Notes: generated from the sequence alone by a model not told the origin. Shown: positions 45,341-63,204, numbered from the stretch's first letter. The stretch is 64,000 nt of DNA from Polytrichum commune (GCA_950295325.1 OX485805.1:10912501-10976500); one strand, 5' to 3'. Program-made: numbers and translations.

Positions 45341-47195
45341 CTTAATTGGTGAAGAAATCACATCAACCATTTGAACCCTTTCTTCTCTAACTCAACAATA
45401 ATTCACAATTATGACCATCTATGTACTCTAGAATCCTATGCCTTATGCACAGGGATCAAGATAACATCAACCTCCAACATCAAAACAACAGATTCTTTGC
45501 ATTATTCACACTGCAATCAAGATGATAATACCAACGTCCAAATCCTAAACTGGGATCGGTCTGGACTCTCTAATATATGAAGCACCTGAAGCATCTCACA
45601 GATGGCAGGACCTGTAAAGTAGATTTCTGATAAACATCTGTACTACCAATCAAAGGGACCTGACATGAATGCTAAAAGTTCTGATTTAACGACCAAGTTC
45701 ATTATTTACAAACCTAATCAGCAGACCCATTAAATTTCTATCTCATTTTCAAACTCAAAAGCTTTCCTTCACATGGGACCAGAATTTTGCTCGCATATGT
45801 ACCATAAAGGCTACAAATCTATTTTACCGTATCACACAAGAAACAGGACAAGGAACCTTCATCATTAGCTCCCGCGGTTGAAGGCCATGCCTAGCTGGTA
45901 TGCAATTGACGGAGTTTCCTGTGGTGAACTCCGACCTTTTTTTCTGTGCCACACAAACAAACAAAACCCATTGGTCATAAGTTATATCTCCTATTTTCAT
46001 TCCCAATGCTGTAACACATCAAGAGATATAAGGATAATTTAGTAGTGAAATGAAATGAAATGAAATTGATTTTAGAGTCCGGGAGACTGGGTAGTAGTAA
46101 TGTGATACAGGAAATGACCTCATGGATTTGACATAAACTGCACCTCACAATACCGTAAATAGTACTCATGGTATAAAATCTCTTTTACTACCAGGACTTT
46201 GGTTCCCAAATTTCTCTGGAGTCTCTGATATTCTAGAATATGAAATCAATAGACATTTGGAAAATTCAATCTAAAAGGACGTTCATTTTGATCAATTCAA
46301 AATTGTCATCCCTGAGAGACATTTACAAGCTGTGAATCACAGGAGTCATGCCAAGATTGAAAAGCACACTCCACGAACCAATCACAATGCCAGTGTGTAA
46401 CTAACAACCTCACCAATCCCAAAAAGCACCCACAAAGAATTGAGTAAAGATTAGTCTAACAAAGTGCCTCAATAAAAACCCAACTTTGATTCTTACATCA
46501 AAACAACCAACACCAATCCATGTTCTAAGAAGATGGCTCAATATGAAAATACAAGAGATACGAATAGAAGAGAATCCTTTCTCAACTGAGAAATTCTGGC
46601 AGATATGCCAAGGTGAAGTTCACCAAAGTATAGAAGAACTTGTACGTACAAGCCTTGAAAAAGTTTGTAACCTGGAAAGGTTTTCTTATAAACAAGGAAC
46701 AACTAACAAACGCCACAAGGCCAGCAGCCTGTGGTAACAACTTTTGCACTGGGCCCTGGCATTTCATTACCGTGAAGATCCTACTGCCTAATTATATTCC
46801 CTCCCACTTCAGCTATCAGATGTTGACTGGTAAAGAACTATAATGTATTTCTAGCCCTGGGTTAGTCCCTAGGGCACCTTCGCTCGGTAACATTAATAGG
46901 AGGACTGGAGTTGAGAAGTGTCCAGCAGTTCTACATAGTCTCTGCTTGCCAAACAGGATCTCCTCGACCAAATTGTCCTCGAACCTACAGACTCAGAAGG
47001 CAATAGTGCTTCTGCAGCATACATGAGGGGGTTTATACATCATATGGCACTGCAACAAGTGCTCCAGAGGAGTTAAACCCAAACCCCCTTGGAAAGCACA
47101 GGCAAAATACATGGGCCTTACAGATACAGCTAAGAATTTTAATTTAACAAGGCCTTAAATTTTGCTTTAAGACTTAGTGCTGGTTTTCATCATTG
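45341..47195. other. intergenic and hexokinase 3' UTR
   Basis: No gene is recognised. The part nearest 47196 is the likely 3' UTR of the minus-strand hexokinase gene. Confidence 0.35.
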
Positions 47196-51403
<4,208 letters not shown>

Positions 51404-51969
51404 CGCTACTACCAACACCTTCCCCCGTTCCCTCTACCTCCTTACCTCCCCCTCTCTCCTCCCTCCCTTACCTTACCTTACCACACCACACCACCGAAAC
51501 CAAACCCTCACTACAACCAAACCCTGACACTCCTGCTGCCCCTCGACGACACCAAACCCCAGGCTCCGCACACCAGCATCGTCTCGCGTGTCTAAGCCAT
51601 GCACATGCTCGCCGCGACCTGCCACGGGGTTTGGACGATAAATTCGCCGCCGCCGGAAGCGCATCCGCCATATCCGGCGGGCGGCATTGCCATGGCACCG
51701 CTCCTGCTCCTCGCTTCGTCGACAATGAGGGGAGAGAAGAGGAGCCGGAGACGGATACACAAGAGCGAAGCTCTCGAGTGGGGGCTGGAAAGCTGTCAAC
51801 GGAGCTTCGCTAGCGTTTTTGTATTGCCTCCGGCGTCGCTCGTTCTCCTTGAAGGGGGAGAAGAGAGAGGAGAGAGAGGGTGGCGGGGTGAATGAGCTGG
51901 CTCAAAGGCGGGTGCTTACCCGCCGGGTATCTCAAGGGAAGAGGAGGGGAGGGGGGGGCTTCTTTGTTG
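51404..51969. other. hexokinase promoter and 5' UTR
   Basis: This GC-rich region lies upstream of the minus-strand hexokinase start. CT-rich tracts just before the ATG on the plus view (CTTCCCCCTCTCTCCTCCC-like) suit a plant leader. Open frames here on both strands are byproducts of high GC. Confidence 0.4.
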
Positions 51970-52182
51970 TATTATTATTCCGATTCTTTGGGATAACTTT
52001 GATGGGGCACTTCACTATGAGTCGAGGTTATCCTTTTCGCTACTTGAATTTATCCACCACTTGAGTTCCGTGTTATGCTATAAGCTTAAAGTTTCGTATA
52101 GTAGAGTAGTTAGTTAAGTGGATATTTTTTCATCCACAAGGTTGAAAGTCACTTTACCTACCGATCTACTAAATAGGCGGTA
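51970..52182 (+). repeat. direct repeat R5, first copy
   Basis: It pairs with 53070-53246. Shared blocks are TATTATTATTC, CTCTTTGGGATAA-like, ACTATGAGTCGAG, CCTTTT, TTAAGTGGATATT, CATCCACA and CTAAATAGGCGG-like. Confidence 0.65.
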
Positions 52183-52234
52183 CCACATGATCGTAATGTT
52201 GTGGACCACATGGATGAAGTTATGTACTCTATAT

Positions 52235-52589
52235 CTTTGTATGTATTCCGTGTTGCTCAATACTATTGTAAACTGCCCGTGTAGTGTCACCGACACTAAA
52301 TGTGCTCCTAACATTGTTTGTCGTTCCTTGTTTGATATCGATTTCTAATTTTGCAATTATTGTCACTTACGGAGTGATTTTTCATCCAATTCCCAATCAT
52401 CTATGACAATCTTTCGTTACATACTCGTTAGGATGCAAAATGTACCAAACGTGGTTGAACTGCAAGTAAGTTGGGATGACAGTATTTGTAAACTTACTCA
52501 TGAGAAGGGCCATGGAAAAAGAAAAGAAAAGTTACCACATTGACACCACATACCATTTGACATTGAATACAATAATATTTAGTGTAGTG
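52235..52589. mobile_element. CACTA-like MITE, near-complete
   Basis: It contains CCGTGTAGTGTCACCGACAC, TTGTCACTTACGGAGTGATT, TTAGGATGCAAAATGTACCA and TAAGTTGGGATGACAGTA. It ends AATATTTAGTGTAGTG, the inverted CACTACACTAAATATT. The left end is worn. Confidence 0.6.
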
Positions 52590-53069
52590 ATTTCTAGCAT
52601 TGAATCTTTGGGGACGACAGTGTACAGTGTGGGTGTGGACATTGTCATTCCATTGGGTCCAGATTTGTACCTTCTACATTGCCTTTACAAATAGGTTCCC
52701 TCTTTACCCATGCAACTATTTATTTATGTAGGTTTAGTTACATGGTAAACAATCATCTATAAGTCAATATTCTCACAACTATCTATGACAAACTTGTGAA
52801 TACATACAAATTTATGAATATGGAATCAAATCACTAAGAAGTATAACTCTACATATACATTTATACAACAACCACGGTTCTTAAAACTCCTATATTTTGA
52901 TCATAGATGCTTAAAATAGCATGTAATATCAATATATTCAAGGCACCCTAATTGCTTGTAATCGATGTAGATACATTTTAGTTTATTGAGTATCTTGCTC
53001 TATTTCTCTTTTTCTATGTGAAGGAGAGAGGAGTGATGTATGTGATTGATGGTTGGGTTAATACCCACG

Positions 53070-53246
53070 GGTATTATTATTCGGACTCTTTGGGATAATG
53101 GTCACGAGAACTTTACTACGAGTCGAGTTGGTCCTTTTATCCACTTACCGAAGAGCCACTTGACTCCATCATGGTGGGCCTTTATAGCAAGTTAAGTAGA
53201 TATTTCTCATCCACATGGCTACCACTCCCTAGTAAATATGCGGGCA
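53070..53246 (+). repeat. direct repeat R5, second copy
   Basis: It repeats 51970-52182 about 1.1 kb downstream in the same orientation (GTATTATTATTCGGACTCTT, GGATAATGG, ACTACGAGTCGAG, AGTTAAGTAGATATTTCTCA). The pair flanks the CACTA-like MITE and could be worn LTR-like ends or a dispersed repeat. Confidence 0.6.
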
Positions 53247-55640
53247 CTAGAGATGAGGGGATATTTTACATATTGTGGGCCATAGTATTTTCATTTTTTG
53301 CAAATGAAAACTAGTGGGCCACACTATTGAATTTATTCCCACACCAAAACTTGAAGGATGATAATAACATGGATGCACATTATTGTTCAAATGCAAGCAT
53401 GATGGGGGGGGGGTGGATGTTCTTACTCTCTATGTACATACATATTCATTCATTCACATCGCACGCAAAATTGTCACAAATGTCGTGTTTTCGATTATAA
53501 GGAAGGTCAGCTTGAATTGGTCTTTGAAGGCAACGTTTGCCAACTATATCCAAATGTATTATAAAATGCTAGTAGCATGTGCAAGTGATAATGAGAAAAA
53601 GAAGTATTTTAACATCATGAATGTCGTATTCTTCGTTGTTACTTCAAACACTCTTGATAGTAATCAAAGCATAACAATCATGATATAAAAGGACTTCTTC
53701 TTACTCTGTGAACTTCTACCATATGTGCCCATACGAAATTAGTTTAGAAAAAAAAATCCAAAGCTGAAGTGTGCCCAATATTAGAAAAGAGAACAAGACC
53801 CCGTCTCTTAGAAATGTTATGTTCAATTGTCACAAAGAGTGTTCTTTATTACCTCATTTTGTACGCCAAATGGTATCAACGATTATGAACTAAGCAATCT
53901 AACTCGTGGAATTTAATCAAATTTGAAAATATTTTCATTACTTTTCAAGGTGCTCTAGGACCCACTCCAACACACATCACCTTCATTCCAATCACGGATT
54001 ATGCTAAGATATGTGACCCTTATTGTGGGCACTTTTCAGCTCCATAGATATTAATGATCGTCGGATTGTGTCGGGAATCGTTTTCATCCGTCTACACGAT
54101 TATCAACCATGAAGATTATTTGTTTCAAGTTTCAAAATCGGAGTCGAGGTGCAAATTTCTAAGAGGCCAAGCCCACACATACCTTAATTACTTGCTCCAA
54201 TAAGTACTTAACTTATTGGAGGGTGCACAAATGACAAATGAAGCCCCTTTTTGTCTTTCACTTTATTGCTTCTTCCTTCCAAGCATTCATAAGCCTGCCG
54301 TGCCCCCACCCATTGGAGAATGTTGACAAAGAGTCACAAAATATCTACATGCTTGGGATGGATGAGGATGAAATGTCTAAAAGCCACAATGAATCGACAT
54401 AAAGGGATCGTGACCTCCGCTTGGCAATCCCGACTTTCAATCCTCACTCTACTTTCCAAGCCTTGAAAACTTCTCTCATTTTTCTTTCCGTTTTGTTTGT
54501 GGAGTCACAAGATCCATTTGAAAGGCCGAATGGTGCATTCTACCACAACCGGTGAATGGCTTGGGGTCTTCGTTTTGGTGCCAAATGTGTGTACATATAT
54601 GGTTCATTGTGGTTTTTTATCGTCTTTCTACTAGAATACTTAGCCCAATTTCCTCGTTCATTGTGGTTTTCTATCGTGTTTCTACTAGAATACATGGCCC
54701 AATTTCCTCCGTAATATCATTCATGCCTCCCAAAGTTACAATAGTTGGTTGGCTACATATGACATAAAATTTAGTGTGGCACTCAACACAATATGCCATG
54801 TCAAGTAGAGAGGGTTTTGTGACTTGTCATGTGTCACATGACACCCTCTCTATATACCACCTAGTGATTGCAAGTCAATTAACGTTGGTCAACGATGAAT
54901 AGTGTGAGTTGCACTAAATCATAAGTTGAGTGCAAATCTTCCCACTAATGATGTAAATTTGTATGCTCTTTCGGAAGGTGAGGGTGCTCCAAAGTATTTT
55001 ATTACATATATTTGTTTACAGGGGATGTTTTATACTCTAACAATAGCATCAAGTGCTTTGAATTATGGTGGACCTAAGACAATCACCCCCCCCCCAAAAA
55101 AAAAACTTTTCTCAAGGTATTCAATACACAATTAATACAAGATATGTAAGTTAGTTAAATGACCTCCTACCACCACCACTATATGAGGGGCAATGATGTA
55201 CAATAGTCATTGATTTGCATTCCTCAATTTCTACTTGTTTAAATAATCAAAATAATCAAAAAAAAATCTCTTAGAATGTGGTTGAAAAGGAGGTGCACTT
55301 TGTGTTGAAATTTCCCCTCTGCAAATCCATTAGAGACATGTATCCTATTTCAAAGGGTAATACTAGGTAGTCTCAAGTATTTATACCAATTGGTAATTCA
55401 TGCTCATATTAACCATTTATCTCACAAAAGCCATTGCACTCCATTATTATGAGGGTTAGCCCTTTTGACTAACTTCATTTGTAATTGGGGGAGTGTGGGT
55501 AGGTGGTGCATAGTTGGGTAAGTGTGTTTCAGAGGGTGTCAATGAAGGAGGCTATTAAGTTTTGATTGGATGTGTGGGGGAGGGTTAGGATGGAGGTGAG
55601 TAGTGCTACTATAATATGTTGGAAACATCAGGGTTGGGGT
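53247..55640. other. intergenic, AT-rich
   Basis: No gene is recognised. A 54-bp tandem duplication lies at 54603-54710 (TCATTGTGGTTTTCTATCGT and TTTCTACTAGAATAC in each unit). G and C homopolymer runs occur at about 53404 and 55087. Confidence 0.35.
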
Positions 55641-56485
55641 GTATTGAATGGTGAGTGTTGGTATGGCGATTATGGGAGTGATGTTCGTATGTTGTAGCGG
55701 GTTAAGTGTGTTGTGGGACCAATCACTTACCTTGGATGCTCAAATCACACAAACACTCAAATTGCAACATGGGCAATACATGGGTAACTCCCAAAAACAA
55801 AAACAAAAACAAAAACAAATTATGGACAATCAACTTCTTCATTGTGTCACCTTTGTCGTCTTAATCAAAATGATATTTGTCTCCATTACTTGTTGTATTG
55901 CACCAACCAACATCTTAGTAACTCTCCAATTAATGGACACAATAAGGCTATCCACAACATTGTTAAAACACTCCTCACCCAACCCTCTACCAAACATTTC
56001 ATCATGGTACATGCAAGCATATTTAGCAACAACACATTCTAAAAATAACATTCCATCTTGGCTTCTCCCATGTAATTCTCGGCTACACATGTATATCCTC
56101 TATGTACATGGCCAACCACCAACCGCCAAACCACCATTTTCCATGTCCCCCGATCTAACTATCCAATTCATTGAATTCACCCATCTCTCCAACAACAATT
56201 GCACGTAAGCATGCCCAATATGATATGCTTGTCCCATGTTTACACAAACTTGGATGGAACACAAAAACCGTGTATTATCCTTGAGGCCAACATTCGGGGC
56301 ATCATCCATCAATCCTTTATTGATCGTCTCAAAGACATGAACATCCCCACTTCTACTATACAAACTCTTATGGAAACTACTCTTATGAAAACTCTTTTAC
56401 TCAACGTTGTTAAATACCTAACATATATTGTCCTTAATAAACGAAGACTCAAAAAGAAACATGCCTTCATTTCTTTAGATTAGTA
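55641..56485 (+). pseudogene. LINE-like C-terminal fragment, decayed
   Basis: Coding-like pieces in shifting plus frames resemble the region after the reverse transcriptase in some non-LTR elements of green plants. A Cys/His pattern CHLCRLNQNDICLHYLLYC is followed by HNKAIHNIVKTLL, then LGWNTKTVYY, GIIHQSFIDRLKDMNIPT and LLNVVKYLTYIVLNKRRLKK. The order and spacing fit my memory of that family; the reverse transcriptase itself is not in the window. An (AAAAAC)n tract lies at 55794-55820. Several stops and frame changes show it is dead. Confidence 0.4.
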
Positions 56486-57611
56486 ACTTGCATTGCCTTA
56501 GGCTCACCTATCCACTGGTAGGCATTACATCATTTTCATATGCTCTTTTCATTCGGAAATAGTAAGGGAATGGCCAACGGGCCAACCTCACGTCAGTTAC
56601 ATTGACACATAAATATTGCATGGGACTCATATGTTGGCAATGTATGAAACCAAATTGCATGGTAGGCGTCACGAAACTTGAAACCCCGCACCCAAAAAAT
56701 AACAACCTTTGCTAACCTATCGACATGTTACATTGATTATCCCAATCAGTGCATGTTAGTATTCAGAGCCATGTAATACAATATTATATTACCCAAGAGT
56801 TCAATTTTCACTAACAAAAGTCCAATAGGTTGTTAAGACAGTATAGGAACACAAATGACCATGCTCGGTCAAACACTACATTCTCAATAAACAGCTCTAG
56901 CACTACGTAACCCCAAATTGTAACATGCACTATTCCGTAACATCAGTAAGGTATCGTAAGTGGTTCAATGGGACCCCTTATCAGTGGGAACGATTCCCGA
57001 ACAATGGCTACATTTAGTCTGAATGTGGAAGATACCCCGGGCTGGTAGGGTTTGCCGCACCTACTTGGCAAACCATTTGAATAATGCGATGTTGGGATAA
57101 CGAGTGTATTCGCAACCTCACATGTCTTATAGTTTGATATTACTATTAATTTATTAACTCCAAGTGCGGCATGCCCATCATGCATGGACCAGCTTTTCAG
57201 GCTTTGCAACTGTATTTGTTCCATTTCAACCATCGCATAGAAAACACAATACTATTGGTGGCTAGGAACAGCCCGGGGCCAAAGCATTTTAGAACAAAAC
57301 GGGCGAATATAACACACCAAACAAGTGAGGAAGGAAGGAAGTTAGGAAGTTAGTAAGTGTAGTCTTGTACATGGTCCACCATTATGTTATTGTTTTCCTT
57401 ATTATATCCCTTTCCGAGCCATTTTGAGCGGCTTATATAAGATACTTCTTGAGTTGAAGAGGCTCCACCATCCGTATCATGTGTTAACTTTGAACCCTTT
57501 TTTAATAAGCTCGTGATGGACTTGGACATTCAAGTGACCCCACCAAAATATCTCTGCTCACTCACTGAGGCGCAATTGGCACTCTCGTGTCACTTGCTGT
57601 AGGGTTATTAT
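56486..57611. other. intergenic DNA
   Basis: No gene or clear repeat is recognised. Confidence 0.3.
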
Positions 57612-58262
57612 TGCCCCCCCTCTCTTTTCCCTTTTTATTTTGCCAACTTGGCACCTGCGTTTGATGAGGCCTTCATGGCCAATTATTACTTCCCATCGTT
57701 TTATTTACGGCTTGTAATACTGCAACACACACTTTCTCGGAGGGGAGACTTTTGTGTAAGGGTGTAAGGTTTGTCTTACTTGGAAGAACTCTTGAGATAT
57801 GGCACATACATACATACATACATACATACATAACATTATACAATTCCTTGGTTGTGTACTGTGGGACCATGCATTACATGAGCATAATATTCATGTTTCT
57901 CCGTCTGTGGGGAGCACTCATGCCATATACTATGAACATTTGTCCCCCCCCCCTTTCCCCTTTTTATTTTGCCAACTTGGCACCTGAGTTTGATGAGGCC
58001 TTCATGGCCAATTATTACTTCCCATCGTTTTATTTAAAGCTTGTAATACTGCAACACACACTTTCTCGGGGGGGAGACTTTTGTGTAAGGGTGTAAGGTT
58101 TGTCTTACTTGGAAGAACTCTTGAGATATGGCACATACATACATACATACATAACATTTTACAATTCCTTGGTTGTGTATTGTGGGACCATGTATTACAT
58201 GAGCATAATATTCATGCTTCCCCGTCTATGGGGAGCACTCATGCCATATACTATGAACATTT
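57612..58262 (+). repeat. 329-bp tandem duplication, two units
   Basis: CTTTTTATTTTGCCAACTTGG recurs at 57631 and 57960, and the following ~300 bp are nearly identical. Differences are few; the main one is the CATA microsatellite, seven units in the first copy and five in the second. Each unit starts near a C-rich run. No protein is encoded. Confidence 0.9.
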
Positions 58263-58689
58263 TGACAAACAATTGTACATTATCAAAGTTTTTCAATCGC
58301 ATCCTTTTCATTTGGAAAGAAACCATCATGTAGATGCTTTGTATTGTTCACACACACACAAGCATACATACACACATGCATACATACATACATCTTAATC
58401 TTGGTAATCCAGAACCTTTGCAACTTGACATGAAACAAATAATTGGCATACAAGGTATTGAGGACCCCTCCCCCATGTGTCATGTGAAGTAGACTTTGAA
58501 ATGCATTATATTGAACATGCTCACGTTCATGTAGATGAAAACAACTTACGATGTTCAATTTTTTACTTCTTCATATTGAAATACATTATACCAAACCTAA
58601 ACCATTAGTATCTAACTTCATAATGTTGTGTGCCAAGATACTATGCTAGGAGCTAGGCATTACAAAATCTTAAAAAATGTCATGCACGA

Positions 58690-58912
58690 GTACATTGAAT
58701 TGTCCTATTAGTGTGGGTTACCATTTGGAATTACGTATTGCTATAACTTTTTTACCGAGCATGTGTTTTTTTTACTCGAGCTACATGAATAGTTGATATG
58801 GACATCAAAAAAACATGATGTGACTTACTTGGTAAAAAATGATGATGTCGGTACAAATTTATAGCAACACGTGACTCCAAATGGTAACCCACACTAATAA
58901 GACAATTCGGTG
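58690..58912. mobile_element. foldback MITE, ~220 bp
   Basis: The left arm GAATTGTCCTATTAGTGTGG, GTTACCATTTGGAATTACGT, ATTGCTATAA, TTTTTTACCGAG is mirrored by the right arm ending at about 58912 with few differences. The loop is about 40-60 bp. No coding content. Confidence 0.75.
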
Positions 58913-61784
58913 TAAGTATGCATAACCATGTTCATATCCGGGGAGTGTTATTGGGTGATACTTAAGGCGAGTTTATGCCATGGACCATGAAGACGGACAA
59001 TGAAAGATGGCATTTTTCCATGGTCCAACGTCCATGATCCAATTTCTTAAATAGAACACAATTTACAAAGCCTTTAGGCCCCTCACTAGGTGTAAACCGA
59101 ATGTGGACCAAGAGGAATGACCGTGCATAAAAAGTGAATGTACTAATGTCCCAAAAGGGCAGTTTTGGAAAGAAAGAAAAAAAGTTTGACCATTCTTTTG
59201 TCTTCTCTTGTCTTCATCTTCTCTTCCCCCAAAAAAGACTCATTAAAAGTTCATTATATCAATATTTCTCTACCATGGGCTCTCGCCTTTTTTTTTTTAC
59301 ACAAGCACCTCTTTTGCCTCTCCCACCACGAAACCCATTGGCCCATGTCAATGGTTAATGTAGGCCTTAAAACATGTCTTTTGGGGACCTAGAACTCCAT
59401 GGTCACTTTGACATTTTTTTTCCTTGATGTAAACCAAAGTGGCACTGGGACGAGTTCATTAGCCAATCACAAATTTTACAGGGCATTGGGATGACTTCAC
59501 AGTCACGGTGTAAACAACCCCTTAGTTGTGCAACACTTGTACACCCTAAACTTTGTAATATCAACCCTCATACACTCTCCAATATCCCGAAACCCTAGGG
59601 AACGGATGTTCGTAGTTCAAATCTCACTCCTTATTGTCACCTTTCTCTCTCCCTTATATCACAAATTTTGTCATTAATGAAAACCACCAAAGAAGTCAAC
59701 CTGCGCCCTTGCATTGCGCCATGTATCAATATGTGGAGCGTCACCTTCTTATTCTTATTCTTCTTCTTCTTATGCCACATGTTGAATGTTGGTGCATGCA
59801 TATGCCACATCGCCTGGAAAGGCCGAGTGGAGTGGACCACACCACACCAGTTAATATGTTGCACTTTATGTTATTCCATAATGTCACATGCTACACTAAT
59901 TCACCAGTATCATGCATACATGCTTACACTACAAAACTCCGTAATATCACGTGCACTTTGGTCGCCACAGGTGTGATACTACGGAGTTTAGAGTGTATAA
60001 ATTTACCGTGGGGTTAATAATTGCCCATGTCCCAAGGCATCATCTCCACTGCAAATGGCCCCCTTAGTTGGCACTCTGCATGCCATTAAACAATCTTCCA
60101 AAGGGCTTGATTATGTCGATAAGCATGAGCCGTGTTTAGGGTGGCTACACCATAGGTGTGGGTAGGTAAAATTCAAAAGATCAAAAGTAACACTAATAGG
60201 ATTATTACTATCCGAGTCCAAGTGGAATACGAACTACAAAAGCACACAAGATGGAACATTCACACACATGCGTACCTCTCATTCATCCAACACAAGGATA
60301 CCCAAAATAGTGTGGATCCCATGCTTTCTATTTATAGTTGATATGATATCGGGAACATTTTGGAAGACCAATGAATTAGTGTAGTCCAAGTCATTTGAGA
60401 TGAATCGGCTACAACACTGTAGGGGGTCAGGGTATCATGTTGGATGGATGAGAGAGACGCTTGTAACTCCATGTCGCCGTGAAAGCAAATCGAAAGACCG
60501 AGACAACTGGCACAAGTTGAAGTAAGTTAGGTGTGTGTACCAATACTCATATGGTGTCGTCAATATGTTTTGTTTAAAACCAACATGGTATCTATAAAGA
60601 GGATTTTGCATTTTTTTGATACCAATAATAAAACACGGATATATGACAGTACTTTCGTTTACGATACCTTAAATACCTAGAGACAAAATTGCCCCTAGTA
60701 TCAATATGGTGTAGAATGGCATCGACCCAAACACTAACTCGGTATACAAAAAATCCCCCACCTCGACATACACACAAAACAAAATATCAATATTTGATCA
60801 GTATTACAGTTTTTGATAACCACATGTTAGGATATACACGTGGGGCCCACCGTTTGAAAGGAAGGGAAGCCACATGTCCTTGAAGCTTGGTAAAACATAG
60901 TGAAGACAAGGAAGAACATCATGCTCCCATTCATGTCAATGTAAATTAAAAAAGACACCGACGTTGTTTTTAAAATGGATCATTGGTTATCGACACTATG
61001 CATTCACCTCTACACTCCCAACACTACTAGTTGTTAGACACATGGAATGATTGCGTGGACCATTTAAACGACATGCTTCTTGGATTCGTGACGAATCACA
61101 ACCACCATGTCTCGCCTCCAGCCTCCACCTGTATTATTGAGAATCCGGGACCCAAAACCGCTCAAGAGACAATAATAATAATAACATATGGTTGTTTTTA
61201 TAATATTTGATGCATGGTGGGCCCCACCACATTGACGGAACCTTGATTTTGCATGTTGCGTTGAAGGGCTTTTAGGGTTAGGTCAAGTTTATGAGACGGG
61301 GTGCCGGGGGGGGGGTCCCGAATAACAACATGTGCAGTCTTTAATTGGCAACGTAGTGTGTGGACCCACTTAGTTAGTGCTCACCTAAACTTACCAATGT
61401 TTATGTTATATTAATGGGGATTTAGAAATATTGTTTGGTTTATATTAGAGCTAGTAGGGTGCCTACTAATAAATGGGTATACTTTAGGGTTTTTCTCCCT
61501 TATTTAGATAATTAGTATTTAATTGTGATTTTCCTAATTATTTAGACCCTAGTAGCTCTACTAATATAAGGTAATGGGGCAAACAGGCCAGGCCGGATTG
61601 GGTGGCGATGAGACCGGGCCGGGGGGAGGCTGGCCCACAAGCGAGGACCGACCACGTGGCGTGACACGTGGATGGAGAAAAGATCCCACGTGGACCCTCC
61701 GGAGTTCCAGGCCCCTTGCTCTTTAATGTTCCCAAAGGTGCAACCTAACTTAATTAGTAGGCTCCTAGTGTGCAACAACTCAAG
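58913..61784. other. intergenic DNA
   Basis: No gene is recognised. AAACTCCGTA and TACGGAGTTT form a hairpin at 59934-59989. A loose inverted repeat (TATTAGAGCTAGTAGGGT against ACCCTAGTAGCTCTACTAATA) spans 61438-61572. A G9 run lies at about 61305. Confidence 0.35.
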
Positions 61785-62470
61785 CAGGGCTGATTTTTCA
61801 CAAAGTTTTTGCCCGTCCACGTCCAAAAACCTTGAATTGAAAGGCAAAAAAAATTGCAACCCGTCCCAAAACCGGTAATTTCTAAACCAACCCGTCCATG
61901 GAAAGGTTAAAGAATAAAAAACCCGTCCCAAAACCGGTTTCAAAATGAAAATACTTGTCCTGCAAGAGGTATAAATAAGTCTCTTACAATGTTGGTAAAA
62001 AAATTAGGAAGAAAAAAACAACAAAAAACCGAAAGATGTCGACATGTGATTGGTTGCACTTGGAAACAATAGGATCTTGACAAATTATGCCTTCAATGTT
62101 CGTCAGTTATTTGTCTTTTGCTGTCGATTCTCATCTTTCCAGTCCACCCCATTCTAAGTTTTGTGGTTGATGAATTAATGTGTGCAGGTGAATCAAGCAC
62201 TTCAAGATTGATATTTTGTTTGGGTATTAGTGGTTTGATTGCATTATGCTTATATTCACATGTAATATATGACATAATGTAATTGATATTTGTATCATTT
62301 ATTTTTTTGGAAAAAATTATCAAACAAATTGTTATTTTTAGAACCCGTCCAAAGTGAATTTGGCACGTCCAAATACCGGTTCATTTTCTAAGAACCCGTC
62401 CACTGGAAATGTTTTTGTTTATGAACATGTCCTTAGACATGTTAGGGACCTTGTGAAAAATCACCACTGT
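61785..62470. mobile_element. hAT-like non-autonomous element
   Basis: The ends are inverted: CAGGGCTGATTTTTCACAAA on the left and, read on the minus strand, CAGTGGTGATTTTTCACAAG on the right. Flanking 8-mers AACTCAAG and GACGCAAG match at 6 of 8, a possible worn target duplication. Near both ends are repeats of AACCCGTCC, some followed by AAAACCGG or TACCGG (about 61810-61930 and 62340-62400), like subterminal transposase-binding repeats. No transposase is encoded. Confidence 0.65.
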
Positions 62471-62499
62471 GACGCAAGTTCCCTTCATTAAAATTGCAT

Positions 62500-63204
62500 T
62501 ACTGTCCAATAACCTCGTTAATACGACACCCTCGGTATTATGGCACATTTTTGAAAGACCAAACTTTTTAAGTCCAAAGCTCCCTCTTTTATGTGACTAC
62601 AACACTCGATAATGTGACATTTAGAATCTCCGTTTTGTCATATGAAAGAGGTAGTTAATGCTAAAACTTCTTTCATCTATGTTATGCACATCTAAAATAC
62701 ATCCATTTTCACTTGGGCATTGTTTGGGAACTTCACTTATCTTTGGGAATATAATGATAATTAGGGTTACTAGTGTAGAATGGACATGGTTAGGGTTAGA
62801 GTGGCCTCATGCTTAGTGTGTTGCCTTGTACACCGGTGATATAATGTCACCAATATCTTGATGCTAAACGTCATGCATCATTGTTGTCTAGTTTCTTATT
62901 AGAGAACTCTTTATATTTTGGTGTTAATGAAATTATCAGTTTCTAAAGTTAGTAGGGAATTTAGATAAGATGACAATTGCTAACTTGGATAGGCAACAAC
63001 ATATATCTTTGGACTCTTATTTCAAGAATTCTTAAGAATATTTGTATTTTTTTGAAGTTTTAAGTTATTAATTCATACCATCTATATTGCTTAAACTCGT
63101 TGTATATATATATATACACCTCATATTACTTATGTTATTGTATTCCTTCGATAATACGACTTTTGTGTTTCCCAAAGGTGTCATACTAAAGAGGGAGAAC
63201 AGTA
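62500..63204. mobile_element. TA-bounded TIR element, possibly pogo/Emigrant-like
   Basis: It starts TACTGTCC and ends GAACAGTA. The inner blocks TTAATACGACACCCTCGG (left) and TTAGTATGACACCTTTGG (right, minus strand) extend the inverted repeat with several differences. The terminal TA on both sides fits Tc1/mariner or pogo target choice. No transposase. The family assignment is weak. Confidence 0.45.

Noticed and set aside
51599-51895. 98-residue frame upstream of hexokinase
   Set aside because: GC-rich promoter DNA gives several overlapping frames on both strands; none has domain features.
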